Positions 1-11,990 of a stretch of DNA of 64,000 bases are shown one piece after another. The notes beneath the pieces were generated by a model. The model was not told the origin of the DNA, did not search any database, and saw only the letters and a program-made list of their open reading frames with translations. Within the stretch, counting starts at the first letter, position 1; every line of letters begins with the position of its first letter. Both the position numbers and the translations under genes were made by a program. The stretch comes from Daphnia carinata (Eukaryota; Arthropoda; Branchiopoda; Diplostraca; Daphniidae): positions 3,347,679 to 3,411,678 of the forward strand of contig NC_081338.1 in the NCBI RefSeq assembly GCF_022539665.2, read 5' to 3'.

Positions 1-2946
1 CTTATGTATAAGAAAGCGCTAAATTCCATGGGTGTCCAGCACTTTTACCGCAGGTGTTCTTTTAATACATTTTAGCCTTCCTTTAGTACCACATATTTGT
101 AGAAACACGTTCCGTTATGATGTTTTCATAAAATAACAAGAATCGCTTGCTCGATGTAATTATGTTCCGCTATTGCCGAACTAATGGCCACTTAGCATGC
201 GAGAAAAGCTGCTTGATATGCGTGTTTTGCTTTTGTTTGTTTTTTTTGCCATCTTATGTAGCGATCGTGTTGCACACACTTGTTTCCGTGTTAAGATGTT
301 TGCGTTATTGACCCCTATCGCTTACATTTCTTACACGCCGATCTGCAGGGAATTCATTAACTTTCGGGCCCCAAATTGAGCGGTGCCAAAAGAAGAAGTT
401 GAGGTCATTCAATTTTCTTTCTTGTTTTCCTTTTTTTTTTTTGCGTTTCACGCTGTTCTCTACGCCCTTCATCACCAACTAATAAGCCGAAACAGGAAGA
501 GAAAAAAAGAAAAATAGGAAATCGAAAAAGAAACCGGACGTGCGAGAGAAAAGCGGAAGAAAACGTCGTCGTACTGTATCCAGTCCCAGCCCAACGCATA
601 CAGTTCGATCGATACTTGATGCGCCAAAAGTTATGATGAGTTTCTCAGGCTCCTTTCGACTCCAGCAGCCTGGCCAGACTTTTGCACACAAACTTCTTTT
701 TTTTTCCCGTGTATATATGAGTGTGTTTTTCTTCCCTTCCGTATTATGCGCTGCGTTCGCTATATTTCCCTTTTTGAAATGTCGTCTCCTTCTCTTCTCT
801 TCTTTTCTCTTTTTTTTTTCTAGGATGCTAATCAGCCACGTTTGTTTTTTAATACCCCCATCTTACTCGTTCGTCCTATTCCCCCCTTCTCTCTATGCTT
901 AATCGCCGCCCTGCTTCAAACCGGGTTCCTCTTTCAATCATCTTCTTGAAAAGTAGGTTGCCCCGGATGCCATCGCTTCTCCTCTTTCTCTTAAATTTTC
1001 AATATATCGTTTATTTTGTTTTTTTGTTTTTTTTCGCAGGGAGGTAACAGCAGCATGCAGAGCTTACATGCGATGGATGGATGGAAGCTTTTCTCTTTCT
1101 TCCTTTTTTTTTTTTTTATTGAAAACGTATACCGTCGTCATGGCATCCGCTTATTAATATGCGCTACCGTGCATCGAAGACGCACAGACCTTACGGAAGC
1201 TGTCAGAAAAATGTCCGTTCCATTTGTTTGTTCTTTCTCTCTCTTTGTTTTTATTTCTTTTGATGGTAAAAAAGTAGAAATTTGAGGAAAAACAAAAGAA
1301 ATGTCGAATGTAATAGTGGAATAGCGCAACGAACGTTGAAGACTATATAGAGAAGCGCTAGTATATAAATAAAGTGAAAACAACAAGAAAAGATGAAGGA
1401 AAACAATAGAGTCTCTTCTTTTTTTTTGACTATATGACGTTGCCGCATTTTGTTTTGTTTTTTTATGGCGAGGCGCGTTTTACGGGTGGACGTTGAGCGA
1501 CTATTCGCGGTCGGTTGAGCGCGTGAAAGACACGACCGCACAACAACATGAAAAATCATGTCCGTACAACACAAAAAAAAGGGGGCCGCCGAGCCCACAC
1601 ACAAATTGAAATTTCGTTCAATTTCTGCTGTAAGCGACAGAGAACTGCATTTTTTTTTTTACATAAGGAAACGAGAAAATAATAAATAAAAGCCTTTGGC
1701 GGAAACTAAACAGGCGCTGGTGTGAAGCGTGAATCGTTAGATCATCAGTCTTTCGGCTTTCTCCTTCGCCCCTTCTTTTCTGCCTTGTTGCCTGCGCCCG
1801 TGTTCGTTGATGGAATTGTCAGTATTGACACAGTCTTCATTGTGAGCCAACTGCCAAAGGTCTTAACAGAGCCTGCCCGTTTTCTTTCTTATCTGCGTGA
1901 CATGGTTTAAATATAGAGCCGACGTGTTTTCTTTCGTTTCAGGAATGAGATGCGCGACTGAATCACATGACCCAGCGTGTGTCTGTGTGTGTCTGTGTGT
2001 GTGTGTATTTATTTACAGACCGTTGTTAGGTTTTACGACGCCAACAGACAAAAGAACAAGGCACAACTTTTGTTACCCCCCCACCACCGCCGATGTGACG
2101 GCCGGAATGGCGCAAAGAAGCCAATTGAGTGAACTGCGGAAGCCGCAATCACCCGCAACTATACAGGCAGTACAATGTCGTTTCGTTGCATAGAATTTCA
2201 AAGCAATGTTTTCAAAGACTTTGTGTAAATATATCGAACAAGCGAGAAATAGGAAAATGATGTATCGATATGGTTGCGCATTTCGCGATTTCTCTTTCCA
2301 TTCCGATTTCCAGCCGTTGCCAATGGAATCATTTTTGAACCATTTTTTTGTAGTGTCGTTAGTGGTGCTACTTATTCGTCACGGTTCGTAGTTGGATATC
2401 AGCGAAATTCCAGTCCAATGAAATGTCAACACGGGGCAAAAGTCTTTGGATTTTATTAATCGATATTTTTGAAGACTTATTCATGGCGACTTGGTCTCTG
2501 GGTTGTTCTTTTGTGCCCTAATCATCATTATTTCTGAATCCTTTTATGCATTGCTAAGATTCTCGAAGCATATACATTATTCCCGTCGCTTTTGTTAGCA
2601 AGTCCTATTATCTGCCTCATACCAGACGGAGGGAAACATTAAAAAAAAAAACGAGTTTCTTCCATCAGACTTTGAGAGTTTCAAAAGTGGGGTACCCTTT
2701 AATCGTCTCAAGACTTCTATTTATTATAGTAGCCTACTACATACTTAGCTATTCACTTGCGGCAAGCATCAACTAGCAATCCCCCCCCCCCTTATTTTTG
2801 ATTCCCTAGTTCAACCTGCGCCGTCAAAATAAAGAAGGCGGATGAGTGAAGACACACACACACGCCCCTCAAAAGAGTGGATACGTCAATATTGCGCACG
2901 CTTGATGAAGCGTCGTCGGCTGTCACTCTGTAAGTTCTTTAAAACG

Positions 2947-2970
2947 AAAAAAAAAAAAAAAAAAAAAAAA
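2947..2970. repeat. Poly-A tract
   Basis: An uninterrupted run of about 24 A residues. No retroelement body is visible next to it. Confidence 0.9.
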
Positions 2971-3204
2971 CTAGGAGCGAACAGTGTAAAGTTCTCTTGG
3001 GGATATACACAATATAAGATAAAATGACTCGATGGAAAGCCAACGAGGCGTGCCTGCTTAACTTTGATCAGCTAGTTAGTAGCGCCCGTCAGCCGCACCA
3101 TCAACAGCATGTGCTGCAAAAAGGAGAGGGGAGGAAAGCCAATTGAATTGCGCCATACGGACTGGAAGGACAGAAAAGTGGAAGACACCCCTCTTCCTGC
3201 AAAG

Positions 3205-3234
3205 TGTGTTGTGTGTGTGTGTGTGTGTGTGTGT
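3205..3234. repeat. (GT)n microsatellite
   Basis: A GT dinucleotide run of about 30 bases with one interruption near its start. Confidence 0.95.
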
Positions 3235-3285
3235 AGAGTACATTATATATGTAGGTATAGGTTTATGTAGAAGAGTGAATGTGTT

Positions 3286-3300
3286 GGGGGGGGGGGGGGG
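3286..3300. repeat. Poly-G tract
   Basis: An uninterrupted run of about 15 G residues, 50 bases after the GT microsatellite. Confidence 0.9.
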
Positions 3301-4464
3301 AGATACATTAAGATCAATGAAGAGTTTTTATCAGAGCACGTCGTCGGCTAGATCCGGCGTTTGTTCCGACTTTAGCGTTCACCGAAGAGGAGGGGTCGTG
3401 CTTTTCGGGGCGACCGTTGTCGTTACGTGCGTTTGAAGTTGTACGTTTCTTTCTTATCTTTCTTAATTTGCTACTATCTCTGTGCAGTCCACCCCAAAGG
3501 CTCTCTAATGCCAACTGGTTTTTTTCTTTTCCTTTTCTTTTCTCCTATTCTTTTTATATGTTTATATTCTGTCTTTTACCTCAATTGCGCGCGTCTTCGT
3601 ATAGTCCGTCTATTCTTTTCGTTCTTCTTTCTTCCTACTTAGCGAGACACAAAGCAAATGCGACGACCGACGAATACACAAGTGATTGTCTTAACGAACC
3701 TATTGGCTTGTCTTGGCCAAAAAGAAAATTCAATTTCTTTCAGTCTTTTCCTTTGGGGGAAGAAATAATAATTAAAAAAAAGCTGATCGTCCTTTTGCCC
3801 CCCACTCAGGCGTATAGGATTGTTCAATCTTGTTATGCACGCCAGAGAACAGGCCTATATACACGAGCAGGCATCAAGTTTGACTAATGAAGGGAAAGGT
3901 GATGCGGCTGCCTTCAGAACTAATTGAAGCCTCGACATTTCGCATCAAGTTTATCACAACAAACCCCCGCAATGAAGACGACGTTCTTAGTAACACAAAA
4001 GGAGCTCTGTGTCGATTGACATGTCAATTGATACCCCGTTGTAGGTGTATAGATATGCTCGTCAAGAGGGCGAAGTAAAAGCGCTAGAACAAAAGCATCC
4101 GTTCTTCAAAAACATTCTCTGTTTTTTTTTATTTATTCCATTCGACAGCAGCTGCCATTTTGTGGTAATAGGCTTCTCCCTCCTCTCATCATTCTTAGCG
4201 TATATGCTCCAATGTGCTTTTTTGTTTATTTTTCCCAGATACTGTTTTTTAGCAACGCATTTGCGTATCGTGCTAGAATTTCTTTTCACCGTGTTCACTT
4301 GTGTAGTCTAGACACAAACGGCGCTGTTGTTGGGCGCCACGGGTAGCAGCTGTTTAGGAAAGGCATTGTCCGCGTCTTTCGTGTTCCACTCTATCTCTCA
4401 GATTGCACGCAGCGTTAACGCGCTTTTTTATCCGCAGTGCACACTCTGTCGCTATTCTTCCCCT

Positions 4465-4478
4465 CCCCCCCCCCCCCC
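4465..4478. repeat. Poly-C tract
   Basis: An uninterrupted run of about 14 C residues followed by T residues. Confidence 0.85.
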
Positions 4479-7400
4479 TTTTTCGTCAAAGACTGCAAGC
4501 AATTTGATGAGTATCGATGGATTGACAGACACACATAAACATCTAAAACATGAATCGATGACACTAAAGTCGATAGAACACCATTGCATAAGCTTAAGGA
4601 GCCAGTGTGGCTTTACAAACGCGCCCTGTAAGGGTAAACATCCACCACATGAGGTGTTTGCTGAACGGCCTTTTGTGTATACCTGTACGTATATTTGTTT
4701 TTTTCCATTTCAGTTGGATAACAACCAGACGAATGGTGGTGAACCAGTTTGTTATCTTTCCCTCTCTATTGTGTAAACCAGTCTGGAAGAAAAAAAAAAA
4801 AAAGAGAAAGAAATCCTGTTGTGCACGCAGCAACGAGACCGGAATAAATCGATTCTCGGTTGCGTTCTTTCGAGTGGAATACACCAGCATTCGAGTACTT
4901 GCTACATGTGTAGCTAAAATGGGACGAGGCAAAACTCGGTCTAGGAAAAACGGATTGAAATTCTCTACCGTCGGAATATCAAAGGAAAATAACAAGCGAG
5001 AAAGAAAGAAAGAAAAAAAACAAAAACAAAACAACAACCGTGCAATTCTTAGTGCCGCGAGGAACAATATCGACCATATGTTTACGCTCGAGTGGAGGCT
5101 CACCTGAGCTTGTTGTTGTCGTCTTTGTCGTCGATGCGGTTCCTTCCACTTGGGCGAGCCGAGTAAAAGAAAGAGGAAGATAAACAGTCCACACGTTTCG
5201 CAGCCCTCCCTTTCTCAGTGTCAACACCTAATTTATGACAGGTCTAGAGCGGATGTGTCTCTAGTGTAAACAAAACTCCAAGATCAAACGGTTATGCAAA
5301 ATCTGGCTGGCCCTTTTCCCTTTCTTCTGTTGTACCAGTGGGAAGAAATAAAACTTGTTTGTTTTTTACTCGTCCAACAAAATGCAAATGCAATTTCTCA
5401 AGGAGATAGGAAAAGAGACGACCGTCAGTGATCCTCGCGTGTTCACCAACTGGTGCAGCATCACGAACGACAGCAGCATCCCTATGTAGATACTTCCCTT
5501 TTTTTTCTTTTTTTCACTGGGCAGACAGGCAACACTCCTCCCACCGACGCCGTGTGTTATACAACCCAACCATTTCCGCCACCCACCTCAAACCCACCCA
5601 GCAACTCAGTCCCTTCGGTCTCCCCGTTGCGCGTTGTTTTGGACGGCACCTTTTGCATCGGCGAATGCGCCGTGAAGACCCGCTGGTAGCACATCACTGC
5701 GTTTACTCGATCAAACACGCGAGATCGTGAAAGTGTCGCAACGCGCACGCAGATATAACAAGGTGCGAGAAAAAGGGGGGTCGGAAAAGGTTTGCAATGT
5801 TTTATTGTGCGCAAAAAAAGGCGGACGTCTATGAACCGCCTGCAGACGGGAGAGAGGGTCATGCCAACGTTGCTTGTTTTATGCATATCGATCTTTTTTT
5901 TTTTCTTATGACTTGTGTGTGTGTTCTGTGATGGTTAAATTTCAGGAAAGGTGATTGAAGAGCGCGATATTTGAAATTGATGTTGGCATTATCGCTGTTT
6001 TCTACGTTTTTCATATCGAGGTTGGAGTAGACCACCCAGAGCAGAAAGAGAGTCGTTTACTTTTGAACGCGATATTTGTGTACACAACTGCTTAAAAATC
6101 GTACAGTCAACAGAGATGTATGTATTCTTTATGTTTGAATGTTTCGTGAATGGAAGTTTTCATGTACACGAAAAGAAAAGCAAACAGAAAAAAAAACAAG
6201 CTTAGCTCTTTCCCATTTTTTTGTTGTTGTTGTTGTCTTCCAGTTCTATTAATACAGTGAAGCTGACTCCTTCATCAAAAAGCTTGGAACTTTGCCTTTG
6301 AGCCATTGAGGGGCTCGCCCATCGGTGTATAAAACCCCATGTCTTGCTTGTGCGTTCATAAAACTCGGGCCTGCGTGGGCGTAGATTTGAAATTACAATC
6401 AATTTTCGTGACCCACTTGTTTCCCGTCAATTTCCTTGGATCAAACTGTGATCGCCAAGCCAATGGGATGAAAATCCCAATTCAAACAAGGGTTTCTTTT
6501 ATGCTTGTTTAGATTGCAAATAGAGCGGGGGCGGATTCTCGGACGTCAATCGACAAATGAGCATCTTTGTGAATGGAGGTTGCATTGAAGAGTAGTATTG
6601 ATACACGCCGTTTCCATGCCATGGGCAAGTGGGTTTATAGCCGGGGAAAGAACGCAGTCTCGTGTTTTCTTGTCGGCAGTTTGAAAGTTTGCCAAAAAGG
6701 GAAAAACGATAAAAAAAATAGTTAAAGAAAAAAAGATAAATAGTGAGTTATGAACGACTCGGTGAAACGAGGAGGGTGTGTCGGCCACATCGCAAATGAG
6801 ACGGCCGTCATAGAGTTTGTATTATTTGACGAGAGTTGGCCAACTAGTCTCCCGCATTTCTTGATATTCGTTGGAAAGAGTGGGGCTCTCGAACAAGAGG
6901 AAATAGTTTCCTATTTCTTTTTGGTGCGGGACATAAAGACTTGCGTGCATAGTCAAAAGGGTCACAGTCAGCACGGGAAACGAGGCGGAACCGTAAGCCG
7001 TGCATGTTCAATCCTTTCCCTAATTGGTCTGACTGAACATTTTCAACCATCACTGGCGCGCCTATTTCCATTCAGTAGCTTTCCTCTGCTCTTCTTTTTT
7101 TTTCGAGTTCGCAGCCAAAGGACGGACGTCATCGCCACGTTTTCACGAATCCATTCAGATGAACCCTTCGTTCTCCCGATCTTTTCGTTGCCAATACCAA
7201 TCGATTTTTATTTTGCGTTTCTTGCGGCAAGATGTTAAAGAAATGAAACCACTAGAAAGATTCATTAAAATAGTGTCCAGTTTATTCTCATGTTGACTTT
7301 TAGACGAAAATTAAAATAAATATATTATTTAAAAATAGAGGGGTATGGCTACTAAGTTCTCTTAAATTATTTGATAGCTGATATTGGCAGTGCAAAAAGC

Positions 7401-7488
7401 ACCGACGTGTCACCGTTGGTATGAAGATATTCACATTTTTTCAAAGTTCTGACGTGATTTGATATAAAATATTTCTTTAAAAATAGTT

Positions 7489-9736
7489 TTAAAGAGCTGT
7501 CGACCGTTTCCTGGTCAAAGCGGGCACTGAAACGTCCAAAGCAGGATTCACTTCGCCCAGATTTAAAGTGCTGACGGAGCGCAATAAGGCCGGCTCCGAG
7601 TTGGTCGAAGGACAAGATGCGGTTGAATCAATCACGTGCGAATCCCGTCGCCCTGCAGACATTCATGTGATTTTTTTAGAGATAAATAACTATACATTCT
7701 TTTGAAAACAGCTTACTGATGGTTAGATTGGCGTGGAGCGGCGTGTGCATTTTAGCATCAGGAGGCATCCAGTTGTGGCCGAGAATTTTGTTATCGAAGC
7801 CGTGTTGATTCTCTTGCCAAGCAGACATTGGATAAGCCAATTCATTGTGTTTGGCAGCGTCCATGCCGGCCAATTCCATTTCGAGCGGAATGCGCAGAAC
7901 GCCAACCCATCTGAGAATAGCGAACATGGGTAAACACCAAATGACCGCCCAGCAAATGATCACCACTGCGCCCAACAAGTTACAACCGAACCCCTGTAAC
8001 ACAGCATTTGATAAATTGAAATGAAAACATGTCCAATTAGAAGGGGAACTTACCACTGCTGAGATTGCATCGCCCTTGAACAGAATGCCTTCTCGGATGA
8101 GGAACGGAGCCGAAAGCAATCCGGCCAAGCCACCGCAAAAGTGAATAGCGAACCCATCGACAGGATCATCCACTGTGTGAAATTGTTATCGATTAGTTTA
8201 ATGAATTCAACAACAAAAAAAGGGGAGCTTATTAAATCGTAGATTACCTTCAAGTTTTTCCAGAAGTTGGCGGCCAACGATAAACGCTATGCCTCCTAGG
8301 ATTCCAATGAGAACAGCTGCCCATGACGGAAGTGAGTCGCAGCCGGCGCAAATGGCCGCCATTCCAGCGACAGCGCCGTTGACCATCGTCAAATAGCTCC
8401 AATAATTTCCCCAGAACGGCAAAAAGCGGTTGAGAAAGAGTGCTGTTAAGGCACCGCCGCTGGCACCTAACAAAGTATTTAAAGTGGCGTAAGTGACGAC
8501 GATTCCATCTCCAGGTTTACTCAAAGACAATTGCGACGCTGCGTTGAAGCCGAGGAAACCAAATATGAGCAGCAAAGCCCCGAGACCCACGAACTAGTAC
8601 GTTAAAAAGATTCGATTAACATGATTAGCATCATTTATGAATCGTCACGCAAACTTACCGGCAGAGAATGGCCGGGAATGTGCTGGCCGTGAGGCGCTTC
8701 TCCCTCCCTGGGCGGATCGAAGCGACCGGCTCTCGGGCCTATGATAGTGGCAGCAACAAAAGCACAAGCTCCGGAAAACATGTGAACCAATCCAGAGCCT
8801 CCAAAATCACGAAATCCCATCTCTTTAAGCCATCCGCCATCGTACCAGCCCCATCGGCTCAAAGCGGGGTAAGCAAATCCTGGGGCAATAAGACATTAGC
8901 CGTAGAGGAAGATGAGTTTTTTCAATCGATTTTGCTTATATGTTCAAACCTGAAAGTAAAGTGCCATAAACAAAGTAGCACGGCAAATTGAGACGCTCAG
9001 CGACAGCTCCACTGACTATCGTGGCGGCAGTGTTGGTAAATATCATTTGATAAAAAGCTTCGGAATACCTTACAAAAAGATAAATCATCTGAATTCAATT
9101 ATCTGTCGTAGCACAAAGTCAAATTCAATTACTTTTCAGGCGGTAAATTGGCAAATGCCCAGTGATGCCATCCAACAAATGAATTTCCTTGGCTCCACGC
9201 AATGGCGTAGCCAAACAGCCAATAAGACAAACAACCAACGACTGAAAGTATTTTAAATAACATTTTTTGTCTTTCACAAAGTTCCATTCATCTAAAAATA
9301 ATTGTCTTTGTCTAAAACTTACAGGCGTCGATAGTGCTCTTCAGCAGAATGTTGGTGGTATTCTTCGTCCTGACGAGGCCGACTTCCATGAACGCGAAAC
9401 CGCATTGCATGGCTGCAGGGTACACGGAGTGTAACAGTAAACGCAAAAAACAATCAAATGGGATGTAAAAAAAAAAATCCTACCGAATGTGATGGCAGTG
9501 AGCGTGACGAAGTAGAAATCATCGAGGTTACGTTGGAGGGCAAAAAGCGTTCGTTCCACATGCCGAAAATCGGCTAACAAGGCGGCGTTGAATTCGATGA
9601 GCATGGCTTCATTGCCTCCAATCACCACGCTCGATCGCTCTTCTCGGTTTTCATCGAAAGGTTGGCTGAAGTTAGACACGTTGGCGACTAGATTGGATAC
9701 GTTATTGACAAGGTTGGACACTGCCTCCATTCTCAT
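7489..9736 (-). CDS. AMT: Ammonium transporter, Amt family (nine exons)
   Basis: Predicted 565-aa membrane channel of the Amt branch of the Amt/Mep/Rh family, which conducts ammonium or ammonia across the plasma membrane. Coding exons in transcript order: 9736-9484, 9412-9323, 9241-9133, 9068-8950, 8879-8659, 8593-8248, 8172-8054, 7993-7717, 7652-7489. All junctions are GT-AG and keep frame. Family marks seen: MQCGFAFMEVGLVRTKNTTN (exon 2), QMIFTNTAATIVSGAVAERL (exon 4), GSGLVH and FAIHFCGG. The last two supply the twin pore histidines (His223 and His390). The N-terminus is Asn-rich and probably extracellular. Exon 9 encodes a Ser-rich cytoplasmic tail with RSVS and RKRS, possible phosphosites. 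If the last intron is not removed, the protein ends 14 residues after ATC at 7676 instead. A degenerate relative lies just upstream. The start is the first ATG of exon 1. Confidence 0.93.
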
Positions 9737-10879
9737 CAGGTGAGCAGCCGAGCACTGAGCTCTCAGACAAGACCAGACAGTCCTATCTCACCTTTCCTCC
9801 TCGTTTTTTTAATGTGCACACTCCCCCTTACCCTGACACCTGTCTCATCAATTTGATTTGCCTGTAGGCGATAGCTGCATCTTATTACGAAATGTACAGG
9901 ACGTAAACGTTAGTTATCGGCTGTTTAATGGTGCTATTGTAAGATAATTTGCAAGAATGGCATTACGTTTTATTTTATAAGGTTCAAGGGGAACATCAGT
10001 GGTTCTTTTTTTTTAATTATTATTTCGATCCGGAATTTTGTGGATATTTCCGAGTAATGACACCACTGTGTTACGTCAGCAAGACAAGGGAATGGATATC
10101 CATTGTACTGCGCATCGTTGGCGCCGTTTCAGAGGTAAGCTCCGCAAAAGGTCGTTGAGTATCTTTCAGTCTACTTATCAAAATCTGATTTCCCTAGTGA
10201 GAAAAAGACGAATGACATCCAATAGTTGAATTACAAGGATTTGTAGAACAGGAAGGGCGTTATCGTTCGATGACCATCAGTGCAAATCGACATGGAGTGT
10301 GACGAGATATTCAAACAAGACATTCTTTGGTTCTTGAATATCCTGAAGCCATTCCACGATGTGACTCACGCTGTTCTATTTTTACGCTTTTCTGGTAGGC
10401 AGACAACAAATGAAGTGAAATAACAAAACAATGGTGCGGATTGAAATCCAGCAAACTATGCCAAGTTATGTGTTGCATTAAGCGTGAACTAACGTTGTTT
10501 ACCCTTGAAAAAGAAAAAATTCAGGAAAGCAAATGCTTTGTTTCATCTATCGCAGACTGTTCTAATGACTGATGTCCATCAAACAACGATCTGTCAGCAG
10601 CTGGAATACTCACGCTAAAGTTAGATCCCACGGACAAAAAGTTATGCCTTCCCCAGCTGTCCACCTCTAGTCATTCCATGTAACGTTCATCAACTTTACC
10701 AACGTCTCCTTTATCGGGGCTACAACTACTCGTGCTAATCTTCCCTTGTAATTATACACAGTAGCTTCGTTGATGTCCATGTTGTTTTGCCAGATGATAG
10801 TTCTCACTGACTATCAAGACCCGCGGGCAGCAGATATTGTTTGTGACGTTTCTTTGAAAGCCTGGATTTGGAGTTTGAA
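9737..10879. other. Spacer upstream of the Amt gene
   Basis: No gene, clear promoter element or repeat was recognised. It presumably holds the Amt 5' UTR and promoter, since the gene reads away from it. Confidence 0.5.
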
Positions 10880-11990
10880 GATTCGTAATGTAACATCGAC
10901 CAATTTGCAGAAACATAACAGTGCTGTCCAGGTGATGACTACATCAAACGGCAAGTCACCACTCTTAGATTTGGCAGCCATAACAATAACATTCTCCGGC
11001 CATAACGTCGTGCATGACTTGTGTTGGGAAACATTTTTGAAACCTGTCTTGTTACAACTCTGCGTGAAAATGACGCTGTGATGAGCACCATCCTTCCAAC
11101 AGAATAACGAGAAAACGAGATGATTTGAAAGGTCATAATAAGCTAACAAGAAAAACGGACGTGGATATTAGGAAAACACGCCAGACGTCAGTCGCTTTTT
11201 GTACTGTATTTCCCTGTTTATCAACGACAGATCAACTGCAGGTGAACGCCAATCCGTCCAGAACGTCCATGACGTAAGCTACTCCAGGTGCCAAAAGGTC
11301 GCATGTAGTGTATAGTGCTATATTGATCAAATTCAATCGATAATTGCTTAACCTTTGTCTCTGTACTGTAGCTGTTATTCCTGATGGAAAAGGACGATGT
11401 CAGCAGTGTCAGACAAAGATGGGTTTCGCCAACGCTGCAGGAAAAAGGTAATCTGTGGGCAGAGATAAGGAAAATTACTTTTGACCATGAACATAATTGT
11501 CCTTTCGCCCAGGTAATGATGAGTTAAGTGCACCACGCATGGAGGAGAAAATCCATGCAGTTCGTGGACGTTTTCCAACCCAAACGTTTCGACATTGTAG
11601 GTCACTTTTGTTTATATTGCAAATTGCCATCACCTTTGACAAATGAACGTTTGAATCTCGTAGGCGTCGTGTAGTAGCTGCGCCATTCACTAAAGTGCTT
11701 GCCGTGTTAGCGAAAATCATTCGATACAAGGCTAACTTGACGTCCCCCAGCGTATGAAAATAAATGGACGCGAAATCCTTCAAAGGTAAGCTGAAAATTG
11801 ATTTTGTTATTGTTTCTGCCTACAGCACACACGTTTTGTGGGAAGAGGGACGAAGATAAAGTGGTTCCATCGGACTGAAAAATTGCCATCGATGGAATAC
11901 GTAAATCAATTAGTCAAGAAAAAAAAAAACAAGAACGAAGACAAAATGTGTTATGGCCATCGATTGGGAGTTTACCGGGCATAACAAACA
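10880..11990 (-). pseudogene. Degenerate Amt-type ammonium transporter relic
   Basis: Scattered reading-frame pieces on the minus strand follow the exon order of the neighbouring intact Amt gene. The best piece (about 11745-11660) reads ALYRMIFANTASTLVNGAAT then a few residues ending RRL, against FYQMIFTNTAATIVSGAVAE in the intact gene. A weaker piece at about 11600-11500 contains GFSPPCVVHL, matching the first pore-histidine segment. Another at about 11050-10900 contains SGDLPFDVVITWTAL, matching the segment after the conserved GFLGFN. The pieces lie in different frames with stops between them, and the last exons are not recognisable. This is probably an old tandem duplicate. The exon-4 match is convincing; the others are suggestive. 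Confidence 0.6.

Larger units (their letters stand above)
1..7260. other. Gene-poor, homopolymer-rich leader region
   Basis: No coding region could be supported here. The open frames on both strands consist mostly of Phe, Ser, Leu, Lys and Arg runs encoded by T/C or A/G tracts, overlap one another on opposite strands, and show no recognisable domain. The sequence is full of poly-T and poly-pyrimidine stretches, some followed by CAG or TAG, which resemble splice acceptors. It could therefore be a long intron or an upstream regulatory region of a gene outside the window, but nothing proves this. Confidence 0.6.

Noticed and set aside
4594-5107. Overlapping opposite-strand frames of 166-169 codons
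   Set aside because: Both are rich in residues from A/G or T/C tracts, are exact antisense overlaps, and contain no domain.
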